Positions 1-5,164 of a stretch of DNA of 5,164 bases are shown piece after piece. Position 1 is the first letter of the stretch. Each line of letters begins with the position of its first letter. The notes under the pieces are model-generated. The model saw only the letters and a program-made list of their open reading frames with translations. It ran no database searches and was not told the DNA's origin. Source of the stretch: Wenzhouxiangella sp. (GTDB taxonomy: Bacteria > Pseudomonadota > Gammaproteobacteria > Xanthomonadales > Wenzhouxiangellaceae); the NCBI GenBank assembly GCA_007121485.1, contig SKKM01000028.1:1-5164 (forward strand), written 5' to 3'. The translations under genes were made by a program, and so were the position numbers.

Positions 1-723
1 GCCGTTGGCTGCGGCATAGCGCTCGAGACGCTCGCGCAGCTGCTCGGGCGGCACATAGCCCGGGATGATGTCGCCATCGAAGGTCATCAGCGACGGCGTG
101 CCGGTCACGCCCAGGGTTTGCCCGAGCCGGTACTGGTCCATGACCGGGTTGGCGCAGGTCGCGGCAGGCGGCGTGCGGCCCAGCTTGGCGATGTCCATCG
201 CGCCCTGGCGGTCGTCCGCGCACCAGACCGAGACCATGTTGGTATAGGTCCGGGAACCCTCGCCGGCACGCGGAAAGGCCAGGTAGTGAATGCGGATGCC
301 AAGCTGGTTGTATTCATCGATCTTCTCGTGCATGCGGCGGCAGAAACCGCAGTCCGGATCGGTGAACACCAGCACGTCGAACTCCGCGTCGTCGTTGCCG
401 AAAGTGACGAACTCGGCCGGATCCAGCGCCTGCAGGCGGTCCTTGCGCATGGCCGACATCGCCGCCTCGGTCAGGTCTCGCTGGGTTTCCAGATCGATGA
501 CCCGTCCCTGGATCAGGTAGCGCCCATCGGCACTCATGTAGATGATGTCGTTGCCGATCTGCACCTGCATCAGCCCCGGCATCGGGGTCTCGTTGATCGT
601 CATGTCCGACACATTGGGAACCAGCGCCTGCAGACGCTGCTGAATCTGGCTGTAATCATCGGCGGCGACGTTGCCGGCCACGGCGAGCAGCAATGCTGAC
701 AGCGCAAGCTGGATTGATCTCAT
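1..723 (-). CDS. dsbC: DsbC, periplasmic thiol:disulfide interchange protein (C-terminus cut by window edge)
   Basis: This is a disulfide-bond isomerase that repairs wrongly paired cysteines in secreted proteins; in the family it works in the periplasm as a V-shaped dimer kept reduced by DsbD. 241 codons are visible and no stop is reached. E. coli DsbC has 236 residues, so only a few C-terminal residues should be missing. Residues 1-21 form a signal peptide (basic start, hydrophobic core, VAA before DD). About 22-80 is the dimerisation domain, followed by a linker and a thioredoxin fold. The active site is C125-G-F-C128, where E. coli has CGYC. T209 precedes the expected cis-proline P210 (GTPS). 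C168 (in WCA) and C190 keep the 22-residue spacing of the second, structural disulfide. The ATG is supported by GGAGGAG at 734-740, ten bases upstream. xerD lies 142 bases upstream on the same strand, as in the known xerD-dsbC arrangement. DsbG is less likely given the neighbour and this sequence. Confidence 0.95.
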   Translation of the reverse strand, partial: MRSIQLALSALLLAVAGNVAADDYSQIQQRLQALVPNVSDMTINETPMPGLMQVQIGNDIIYMSADGRYLIQGRVIDLETQRDLTEAAMSAMRKDRLQALDPAEFVTFGNDDAEFDVLVFTDPDCGFCRRMHEKIDEYNQLGIRIHYLAFPRAGEGSRTYTNMVSVWCADDRQGAMDIAKLGRTPPAATCANPVMDQYRLGQTLGVTGTPSLMTFDGDIIPGYVPPEQLRERLERYAAANG

Positions 724-803
724 TTCTTCAGAACTCCTCCACGGGAATGATGATCGGCGCTGTGCACACGCCTTGGCGGACACCCGATCTCGATTGCCGT
801 TGG

Positions 804-809
804 AGTATA
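804..809 (-). promoter_or_regulatory. Possible -10 element upstream of dsbC
   Basis: The minus strand reads TATACT here, five of six matches to TATAAT, 80 bases upstream of the dsbC start in the xerD-dsbC gap. No good -35 hexamer is visible 16-18 bases further upstream, so a separate dsbC promoter is only suggested. Read-through from xerD is the alternative. Confidence 0.2.
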
Positions 810-839
810 GATCAAGCGACAAGTTTCATGCGTCGGCAC

Positions 840-853
840 GGCCTGCGCAGGCC
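840..853. repeat. 14-base perfect palindrome just after xerD
   Basis: GGCCTGCGCAGGCC is its own reverse complement and lies 12 bases past the xerD stop. As RNA it could form a short GC-rich hairpin of about five pairs with a four-base loop. No T-run follows on either strand, so it is not a standard terminator. It could be a processing or pausing element or a protein site, or chance in GC-rich DNA. Confidence 0.3.
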
Positions 854-865
854 CGCCGTCCGCCA

Positions 866-1744
866 CTAGCCGCGCGGATGATGCGTGGTGTAGAGCGACT
901 TCAGGCGCGCGCGGGAAACATGGGTGTAGATCTGCGTGGTGCCCAGATCGGCGTGACCCAGCAGCATCTGCACCACGCGCAGATCGGCCCCGTGGTCGAG
1001 CAAATGGGTGGCGAAGGAGTGGCGCAAGCGGTGGGGATGCACGCGCCCGATGATGCCGCAATCCCGCGCATGCAGGCGAATGCGCTGCCAGACCGCCTGA
1101 CGCGTCAGCGGCAGTCCGCGACGCGACACGAAGACCCGGTCACAGCTGGGCTTGAGCTGCGGCCTGGCTTTTCTTATCCAGGCTTCCAGTGCCTCGATCG
1201 CCGGCTGTCCCAGCGGGATCAGGCGCTCGCGACCGCCCTTGCCGATCACTCGCACCAGTCCGCGTCCCAGGTTGAGACGCGGCAGGGTCGCATCCACCAG
1301 TTCGCTGACCCGCATGCCGCTGGCATACAGGGTTTCCAGCATGGCCCGGTCCCGCAAACCCAGAATCGTCGAAGTGTCGGGTTGAGCCAGCAACTCCCGG
1401 ACCTCACGTTCGGACAGCAGGTTCGGGAGCTGGTGCACGGCCGCGGGCGGCCGCAGATCCAGCATCGGGTCGGCGGCCAGATACCCCTGGCGCAGAGCCC
1501 AGGCGAAAAACTGGCGCAGGCAGGAAATCTGGCGGGTCACGCTGTTGACCGCGGCACCCTGCTTGAGACGGGAAGCCAGGTATTGCATCAGGTCCGCGCG
1601 GTCCGGCAAGCCGTCGCGTTGACCCAGCGCGCGGGACAGGTGCAGCAGGTCCTGGCGGTAAGCATCCAGCGTCGCGGCCCCCAGTCCGCGTTCGGACCAG
1701 GCCGCATCGAGAAACGGGTCGATCAGCTCACGCAAACGCATCAT
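866..1744 (-). CDS. xerD: XerD, site-specific tyrosine recombinase
   Basis: XerD works with XerC at the dif site under FtsK control and resolves chromosome dimers at cell division. The product has 292 residues; E. coli XerD has 298. Residues 1-~90 are the SAM-like core-binding domain, and ~107-285 the catalytic domain. All six catalytic residues are present: R145 (ASGMR), K169 (GKGG), H238 and R241 (HPHRLRH), H264 (LLGHA) and the nucleophile Y273 (QIYTH). Their spacings (24, 3, 23 and 9 where comparable) equal those of E. coli XerD R148/K172, H244/R247, H270 and Y279. The C-terminal HHPRG ending and the dsbC neighbour favour XerD over XerC, which typically ends in an AHPR-type tail. Two ATG codons are adjacent at the start; either is possible, with a weak GGGG at 1752-1755. 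A strong terminator ends 15 bases before the start, so the xerD promoter is not obvious; it may lie in the preceding gene or depend on read-through. Confidence 0.96.
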   Translation of the reverse strand: MMRLRELIDPFLDAAWSERGLGAATLDAYRQDLLHLSRALGQRDGLPDRADLMQYLASRLKQGAAVNSVTRQISCLRQFFAWALRQGYLAADPMLDLRPPAAVHQLPNLLSEREVRELLAQPDTSTILGLRDRAMLETLYASGMRVSELVDATLPRLNLGRGLVRVIGKGGRERLIPLGQPAIEALEAWIRKARPQLKPSCDRVFVSRRGLPLTRQAVWQRIRLHARDCGIIGRVHPHRLRHSFATHLLDHGADLRVVQMLLGHADLGTTQIYTHVSRARLKSLYTTHHPRG

Positions 1745-1759
1745 TTACCGGCCCCATGC

Positions 1760-1789
1760 AAAACGAGGTGGCCCAGGGCCACCTCGTTT
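1760..1789 (-). terminator. Rho-independent terminator of the lysine-rich protein gene
   Basis: Positions 1761-1774 and 1776-1789 are exact 14-base reverse complements with one base between them, giving roughly 13 pairs and a 3-base loop in RNA. Read on the minus strand the stem ends in GTTTT, a short U-run. It begins 24 bases past the stop of the lysine-rich gene, which fits that gene's terminator. It ends 15 bases before the xerD start, so it could also act as an attenuator or leader structure for xerD. The AAAC/GTTT flanks also supply Us on the plus strand, but no plus-strand gene ends here. Confidence 0.85.
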
Positions 1790-1813
1790 CAGGTACTACC
1801 GATGAGCCCGAAA

Positions 1814-2395
1814 TCAGCTCTTGCCGGTCAGCCGCGCCAGGCTGTGTTGCGCGGCGGTTTCCAGATCGGAGATCTTGGCCCGGGCAGTTGCGCGCAGGTC
1901 TTCGACGGCCTGTCGGCGATGGCTGAGCTCGGAGCTTGCCAGTTCGACCACGGCAGCACGCAGTTCCTCCACCGCGGCGATCAAACGACTCATGTTGTCG
2001 CCACCGGCAGCGGCACGTTTCTTCTTGCCGCGCTTCTTCTTCGAAGCTTTCTTCTTGCTCGCCTTTTTCTTGCTGGCTTTTTTCTTGCCGGCCTTTTTCT
2101 TCGAAGCTTTCTTCTTGCCGACTTTCTTCTTCGAAGCCTTCTTCTTGCCGGCCTTCTTCTTGGATGCTTTCTTCTTGCTGGTCTTCTTCTTGCTGGTCTT
2201 CTTCTTGCTTGCCTTCTTCTTGCCGGCCTTTTTCTTGCTTGCCTTCTTCTTGCCGACCTTCTTCTTGGATGCTTTCTTCTTGCTGGTCTTCTTCTTGGCA
2301 GCCGCGGGCGCCGGCTCCGCGCTCGGCGAAGCACCGCCGGCAGCACCCTCCTCCGGTGATGTCTGGTCCAGTCTTGTTTCTTCCTGACTTTGCAT
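1814..2395 (-). CDS. Histone-H1/AlgP-like lysine-repeat protein
   Basis: A 193-residue protein in three parts. Residues 1-33 are acidic and Ala/Pro/Gly-rich. Residues 34-128 are nineteen KKKxx pentads, where xx is mostly AS, AG, TS or VG and finally RG and RA: 57 lysines and 2 arginines in 95 residues. Residues ~134-190 look like an amphipathic, coiled-coil-prone helix (IAAVEELRAAVVEL and AVEDLRATARAKISDLE). No signal peptide or membrane segment is seen. Such arrays bind DNA or RNA non-specifically in bacterial H1-like proteins (Hc1/Hc2, BpH1, AlgP), so a nucleoid or nucleic-acid-binding role is inferred. The order is opposite to AlgP and PhaF, whose repeat is C-terminal. A phasin-like role is an alternative, but no polyhydroxyalkanoate gene is nearby. 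The start has GGGAGAG at 2403-2409, seven bases upstream, and a consensus -10 at 2454-2459; a terminator follows. It therefore looks like a complete single-gene unit. No firm family name can be given. Confidence 0.88.
   Translation of the reverse strand: MQSQEETRLDQTSPEEGAAGGASPSAEPAPAAAKKKTSKKKASKKKVGKKKASKKKAGKKKASKKKTSKKKTSKKKASKKKAGKKKASKKKVGKKKASKKKAGKKKASKKKASKKKASKKKRGKKKRAAAGGDNMSRLIAAVEELRAAVVELASSELSHRRQAVEDLRATARAKISDLETAAQHSLARLTGKS
2012..2296 (-). repeat. 15-base tandem repeat array (19 units) encoding KKKxx
   Basis: Nineteen uninterrupted 15-base units lie inside the lysine-rich gene, with pattern AAG AAR AAR plus two variable codons. The first codon of every unit is AAG; the second and third vary between AAG and AAA. 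The fourth and fifth codons vary in both residue and synonymous choice (for example AS as GCA-AGC, GCA-TCC, GCT-TCG, GCC-AGC). Positions 2257-2296 and 2152-2191 are identical over 40 bases at an offset of 105 bases (seven units), pointing to a block duplication. Because no unit contains a stop in other frames, long spurious open frames run across the array on both strands. Confidence 0.97.
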
Positions 2396-2440
2396 AAAGG
2401 GTCTCTCCCTGGGTGAAGCCTGATTGGAATGTGTTATCGC

Positions 2441-2446
2441 TACAAT
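2441..2446 (+). promoter_or_regulatory. Possible -10 element for the RDD gene
   Basis: TACAAT matches TATAAT at five of six positions and would start transcription near 2453, just ahead of an AGGAG at 2459-2463. No convincing -35 is visible (TTGGAA at 2424-2429 is too close, with an 11-base spacer). It faces the minus-strand promoter of the lysine-rich gene, overlapping its expected start point. Confidence 0.25.
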
Positions 2447-2453
2447 GGTGAAG

Positions 2454-2480
2454 ATTATAGGAGCATATGGACAAAAGCAA
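2454..2480 (-). promoter_or_regulatory. Sigma70-type promoter of the lysine-rich protein gene
   Basis: On the minus strand a perfect TATAAT lies at 2454-2459. The -35 is weak: TTGCTT at 2475-2480 with a 15-base spacer, or TTTGCT one base further with 16. Transcription would start near 2447, giving a leader of about 50 bases before the ATG at 2395. That leader carries GGGAGAG, which could pair partly with the following CCCT. Confidence 0.55.
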
Positions 2481-2550
2481 ATGGACCAACGCCGTCATCG
2501 TTGCGCGGACCAAGTCCCGACATGACCGACGCTTCCCAATCGAAGCCTGA
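2467..2550 (+). CDS. Possible 27-codon leader ORF overlapping the RDD start
   Basis: A short open frame begins at ATG 2467 (MDKSKWTNAV) and stops at TGA 2548-2550. It has AGGAG at 2459-2463, only three bases before the ATG, which is closer than ideal. It overlaps the RDD-family start at 2522 by 29 bases in a different frame, so ribosomes ending here would finish just inside the next gene. The RDD start itself has no good ribosome binding site, which makes translational coupling conceivable. The peptide is basic in its second half, has no membrane segment and matches nothing I recognise. It may equally be chance. Confidence 0.25.
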   Translation: MDKSKWTNAVIVARTKSRHDRRFPIEA

Positions 2551-2995
2551 ACATGCAGATGCGTATGCGTGCGGCCTGGCGCGACGACTTGCAGCGATCT
2601 GCTACGACGGCCTTCTGCTCTTTGCGCTTTTGATGCTGGCAACGCTGATCATCGTTGCCCCGCTGGGAGACGCGATCACGACCAACAACCTCTGGTTCCA
2701 GTTCTATCTCCTGGTTGTCAGCTGGGCCTACTTTGCCGTTTGCTGGCGCGGCGGCCAGTCACTCGGCATGATGGCATGGCGAATCCATATCGTGGGTCGC
2801 ACGCGACCGCTCAGCTGGACCGATACGGCCACAAGATTCCTGGTTTCCATCCTGTCCTGGGCGGCACTGGGACTGGGTTTTCTCTGGAGCCTGTTTCACC
2901 CGCAGCGGGCCACATGGCATGACCTGGCTTCCGGCACCAGGCTGCTCGTACACCCGCGCAGCAAGATCGGCAAGACATCGGCAGCCAAGGATTAA
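2522..2995 (+). CDS. RDD-family integral membrane protein
   Basis: A 157-residue inner-membrane protein with three predicted membrane segments (about 26-48, 57-75 and 106-125). It carries the features that name the RDD family. First is an Arg-rich start of the first helix, R21-R22-LAAICYD29. Next is the GQSLGMMAWRIHIV motif at 78-91. Last is a terminal HPQRATWHDLASGTRLL, with D134, at 126-142. The family's role is unsettled; some members have been linked to ion or solute transport, so no substrate is assigned. I chose ATG 2522 because family homology starts soon after it and upstream codons look non-coding, although the frame stays open to an ATG at 2429. No clear ribosome binding site precedes 2522. 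The gene is divergent from the lysine-rich gene and ends 19 bases from the convergent lptG. Confidence 0.88.
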   Translation: MTDASQSKPEHADAYACGLARRLAAICYDGLLLFALLMLATLIIVAPLGDAITTNNLWFQFYLLVVSWAYFAVCWRGGQSLGMMAWRIHIVGRTRPLSWTDTATRFLVSILSWAALGLGFLWSLFHPQRATWHDLASGTRLLVHPRSKIGKTSAAKD

Positions 2996-3002
2996 AGAAT
3001 TC

Positions 3003-3027
3003 GCACAGGCTCCGCTAGATCCTGCGC
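3003..3027 (-). terminator. Weak hairpin at the end of lptG
   Basis: On the minus strand GCGCAGG (3021-3027) can pair with CCTGTGC (3003-3009), seven pairs including one G-U. The 11-base loop contains the lptG stop, and GAATTCTTTAA follows. The short stem and imperfect T-run make it only a candidate terminator between two convergent genes. Confidence 0.25.
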
Positions 3028-4085
3028 ATCAGCAGCACGCTCAGCGCAATGATCAGCAGCGCCGGCAACAGCGAGGACAACCACATGGGCAGCGGCCAGA
3101 CCAGGGCCATGCCCGCACTCAAGCGCGAAACGACGAAGAACATCAGCCCCAGCACCACCCCGATGAACAAGCCCGCGCCCTGGCTGCCGCTGCGTCCACT
3201 TCTGAACACGAAGGGCAGCGCGACCAGCACCATGGCCAGCACGTTGAGAGGGAAAAAGAAGCGCGTCCAGAACGCCTGGTCATAGGGGCTGGTATCGAGT
3301 CCGCTGCGCTCCAGGTAGGCGCGCATTCGGTAGAGATCCCGCATGGCCAGTAAGCGCGGTCGACTCACCGCAGCCTGAAACAGGCCCGGGGTCAGGCCGG
3401 ACTCCAGGTCAACCGACTCCTGACTGCCAAGCCCGGCGTCCGAAACATCACGCCAGCGCACTTCGCTGAGCCACCAGTGCGCTCCGGTATGCCAGGCCCG
3501 GTCCGCGGTCAGGATGGTTTCCGGGCGCATCGACTCATCCAGCCGATAGACCAGAACGTCGGTAAACACCAGCTGTTCCTGATCGATCCAGATCGCTTCC
3601 CCCAGGCGCACAATGTGCGGCCCGTCGCGCAGCCAGAACTGACCCGCGCCGCCGAAATGAAGCTGGCCGGTCCGGGCCTGCTGGCGTTCGGCCCGGGCAC
3701 GGGCCTCGAGATCGGGAATCAGCCATTCGGCCATCGACATGACCAAGGCAAGGCACAGCATCACGGTCAGCAGTACACGCGCCGTCAACTGCCGCCGATC
3801 AAAGCCGGCCGCCCGCATCGCGACCAGTTCGTTGGCGCTGGCCAGTGCGCCCAGCCCAAGCAGGGTTCCGATCAAGGCGGCAAATGGGAAGATGTCGTAC
3901 AGGCGCCGCGGCGTGGTCTGCAGAAGGAACCAGAGCATCTGCACGGCACCGTAATCCGCGCTCAGCGAGCGCGCTTCCCGGATGACGTCGATCAACGTAT
4001 GCACGGCCAGCAGCAGCAGGCAGGTCAGGCCAATCCAGACGAGGACCGAACGGGCCAGGTAAAAGGTTAGCAGGCGCGCACTCAC
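3015..4085 (-). CDS. lptG: LptG, lipopolysaccharide export permease subunit
   Basis: LptG pairs with LptF and the ATPase LptB to form LptB2FG, the inner-membrane ABC transporter that extracts LPS and passes it via LptC to the periplasmic bridge. The 356-residue product (E. coli LptG: 360) has three N-terminal membrane helices (about 13-33, 62-82, 100-120). A periplasmic jellyroll domain (about 125-265) follows, then three C-terminal helices (about 278-296, 304-322, 332-352). Recognisable family stretches are FPFAALIGTLLGLGALA (66-82), ELVAMRAAGFDRRQ (86-99), the EW at 120-121, FFFPL (276-280) and the LLMRR end. I place the start at GTG 4085, overlapping the lptF stop as GTGA, with GAGG at 4094-4097 eight bases upstream; the frame is open further upstream only as a shadow inside lptF. 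The 4-base overlap implies coupled translation, suited to a 1:1 complex. The gene converges on the RDD-family gene. Confidence 0.96.
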   Translation of the reverse strand: MSARLLTFYLARSVLVWIGLTCLLLLAVHTLIDVIREARSLSADYGAVQMLWFLLQTTPRRLYDIFPFAALIGTLLGLGALASANELVAMRAAGFDRRQLTARVLLTVMLCLALVMSMAEWLIPDLEARARAERQQARTGQLHFGGAGQFWLRDGPHIVRLGEAIWIDQEQLVFTDVLVYRLDESMRPETILTADRAWHTGAHWWLSEVRWRDVSDAGLGSQESVDLESGLTPGLFQAAVSRPRLLAMRDLYRMRAYLERSGLDTSPYDQAFWTRFFFPLNVLAMVLVALPFVFRSGRSGSQGAGLFIGVVLGLMFFVVSRLSAGMALVWPLPMWLSSLLPALLIIALSVLLMRRI

Positions 4086-5152
4086 CAGCGCCGCCTCTGC
4101 CTCAACCACAGCCACGCTGCGGCAACGACCAGGGCGCCATGAATCGGCCACAGGCCCGGCCCGCTCATCGCCGAGCGCTGCTCCATCATGACCAGACCGG
4201 CCTGGATGGCATTGCTGTAGACGAGGTAGAGACCGAGCGCCAGCACCAGGCTGCCCCAGCGGCCCTCGCGCGGTGAGCGGTAGGACAAGGGCACCGCCAG
4301 CAAGCCGAGCACCAGGGCGGCCAGCGATGGCGCCAGGCGCCACTGCAACTCACGGCGCTGATCCGGCGACAGCGGTCGCAGCAAGGCCGGCAGACGCGCG
4401 GTCATTTCAGGATCCAGGCGCTCGCCGCTGTCGGGGCTGGGCAGCCTGATATCGTTGCGGGCGAACCGAAGCTCGCGCAGCGGCGCCTGGGTAGGATCGG
4501 GGCCATGACGTACCTGGTAGCCATCGACCAGGGATAGATAGCGCGAGCCGTCGGCCGGATCCATCCACAGCCGGCCCGACGCCGCAGTGATCAGTTCGGG
4601 CTGCTCGGGGTCGGCATGCTGGATCAGGATCTCGCTCAAGGCACCGTCACCGCTGTCGAAGCCACCGACGTAGACCGTCAATCGTCCGCCGTCGAAACGC
4701 TCGAACTGACCCGGCTGCAATCCCGCCACCAGGGCCTGGCGGGCCGCCGCGGTCATCACCTCGCCGCCGCGCTCGACCGCATACGGCGCCATCCAGCCGG
4801 CGATCAGCACCAGGACGGTGGCCCAGGCCCCGACCAGCAACAAGACCGGCGCAAAGCACTGCGTGAAAGCGGCGCCACCCATCCTGACGATCGTCATTTC
4901 GCTTTGTTCGTGCATGCGCCCCAGCGCCAACAGCAGCCCGATCAGCAGCGCCAGCGGCCCGACCATCATGATCGCCTCCGGCAGGCGCAGGAGCAGCAGC
5001 AGGATCACGCTGGCAGTCGGCAGCTGGCCTTGCGCCGCCTCGCCGAGCAGCTCGGCCAGGAACAGGGCCGAGATCACGCCCAGAAACACGGCCAGGCTCG
5101 TCATGCTGGCCACCAGCGACTCGCGCAGGATGTAGCGATGCAGGATCAACAT
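4082..5152 (-). CDS. lptF: LptF, lipopolysaccharide export permease subunit
   Basis: This is the partner of LptG in the LptB2FG LPS transporter of the inner membrane. It is 356 residues long (E. coli LptF: 366). Three N-terminal helices (about 17-36, 49-77, 98-120) are followed by a periplasmic jellyroll domain (about 125-265) and three C-terminal helices (about 272-290, 299-320, 334-350). Family marks are RYILRESL near the start, LGRMHEQSEMTIVRMGG (77-93, the cytoplasmic coupling region contacting LptB by family knowledge), LQPGQF (145-150), ASGRL (191-195) and ELQWRLAPSLAALVLGLLAV (268-287). ATG 5152 gives the normal N-terminus (MLILHRY). Only 12 bases of upstream sequence are in the window, so neither ribosome binding site nor promoter can be judged. 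In many gammaproteobacteria pepA lies divergently upstream, but that is outside this view. Confidence 0.96.
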   Translation of the reverse strand: MLILHRYILRESLVASMTSLAVFLGVISALFLAELLGEAAQGQLPTASVILLLLLRLPEAIMMVGPLALLIGLLLALGRMHEQSEMTIVRMGGAAFTQCFAPVLLLVGAWATVLVLIAGWMAPYAVERGGEVMTAAARQALVAGLQPGQFERFDGGRLTVYVGGFDSGDGALSEILIQHADPEQPELITAASGRLWMDPADGSRYLSLVDGYQVRHGPDPTQAPLRELRFARNDIRLPSPDSGERLDPEMTARLPALLRPLSPDQRRELQWRLAPSLAALVLGLLAVPLSYRSPREGRWGSLVLALGLYLVYSNAIQAGLVMMEQRSAMSGPGLWPIHGALVVAAAWLWLRQRRRW

Positions 5153-5164
5153 CGACGAATCGAC

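Noticed and set aside
2012..2296. Regular repeat array considered as CRISPR or intergenic satellite
   Set aside because: The units are 15 bases with no spacers, in frame, and encode a consistent peptide, so this is a coding tandem repeat.
671..2359. A 562-codon plus-strand open frame
   Set aside because: It runs antisense to the well-supported xerD and the lysine-repeat gene and is kept open by high GC and stop-free 15-base repeats. The product is low-complexity with no recognisable domain and ends in repeated LLAGLFL-type residues that mirror the KKK array.
1821..2387. Plus-strand frame with repeated Phe/Leu-rich segments resembling a membrane protein
   Set aside because: It is the complement of the AAG/AAA lysine array, which necessarily reads as CTT/TTC; hydrophobicity here is an artefact.
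2429..2521. Upstream extension of the RDD-family protein to ATG 2429
   Set aside because: The extra 31 residues overlap the promoter elements, show no family resemblance, and ATG 2522 already gives a normal RDD N-terminus.
1728..2642. A 304-codon minus-strand frame with glutamate-rich EEGRQEE repeats
   Set aside because: It is the lysine array read in another frame. It overlaps the supported gene, the terminator, the promoter region and the RDD gene start, and has no ribosome binding site pattern of its own.
3015..4070. Plus-strand open frames across lptG (for example 2919-3353 and 3477-4070)
   Set aside because: They are antisense shadows of lptG with no family features and no start signals.
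4086..4343. Upstream extension of lptG to an ATG at 4343
   Set aside because: The added 86 residues lie inside lptF in another frame and do not resemble LptG, whereas GTG 4085 gives a normal-length LptG with the typical 4-base overlap.

Overview
This is a high-GC stretch from a Gram-negative bacterium, most likely a gammaproteobacterium. The evidence is a periplasmic DsbC, the inner-membrane LPS exporter pair LptF/LptG, and an adjacent xerD-dsbC pair as in Escherichia and Pseudomonas. A Xanthomonadales- or Chromatiales-like lineage is a reasonable guess, but nothing here fixes it. There are six clear protein genes. No tRNA, rRNA, CRISPR array, insertion sequence or transfer signature was seen, and every gap between genes is shorter than 150 bases.

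Left part (1-1744, minus strand): dsbC (disulfide isomerase, cut by the left edge near its C-terminus) lies downstream of xerD (tyrosine recombinase for chromosome dimer resolution). A 142-base gap separates them. It holds a strong dsbC ribosome binding site, a weak -10-like hexamer and a 14-base perfect palindrome.

Middle (1745-2521): a minus-strand gene encodes a 193-residue, extremely lysine-rich protein. Nineteen KKKxx pentads, encoded by a 285-base array of 15-base units, form its centre, and a short amphipathic helical domain forms its C-terminus. It looks like a histone-H1/AlgP-type nucleoid protein. A strong hairpin terminator follows it and ends only 15 bases before the xerD start. 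On its other side a 126-base divergent region carries a consensus TATAAT for the minus strand and, on the plus strand, a weaker -10 and a possible 27-codon leader ORF.

Right part (2522-5164): a plus-strand RDD-family membrane protein gene runs convergently, 19 bases away, into lptG. The minus-strand order is lptF then lptG, overlapping by 4 bases (GTGA). These two encode the permease subunits of the LptB2FG transporter, which lifts lipopolysaccharide from the inner membrane to the Lpt bridge. The 5' side of lptF lies beyond the window.

Most of the window is conserved core genome. The parts most worth a second look are the KKKxx protein and its repeat array, the terminator wedged in front of xerD, and the compact divergent region with its possible leader ORF.
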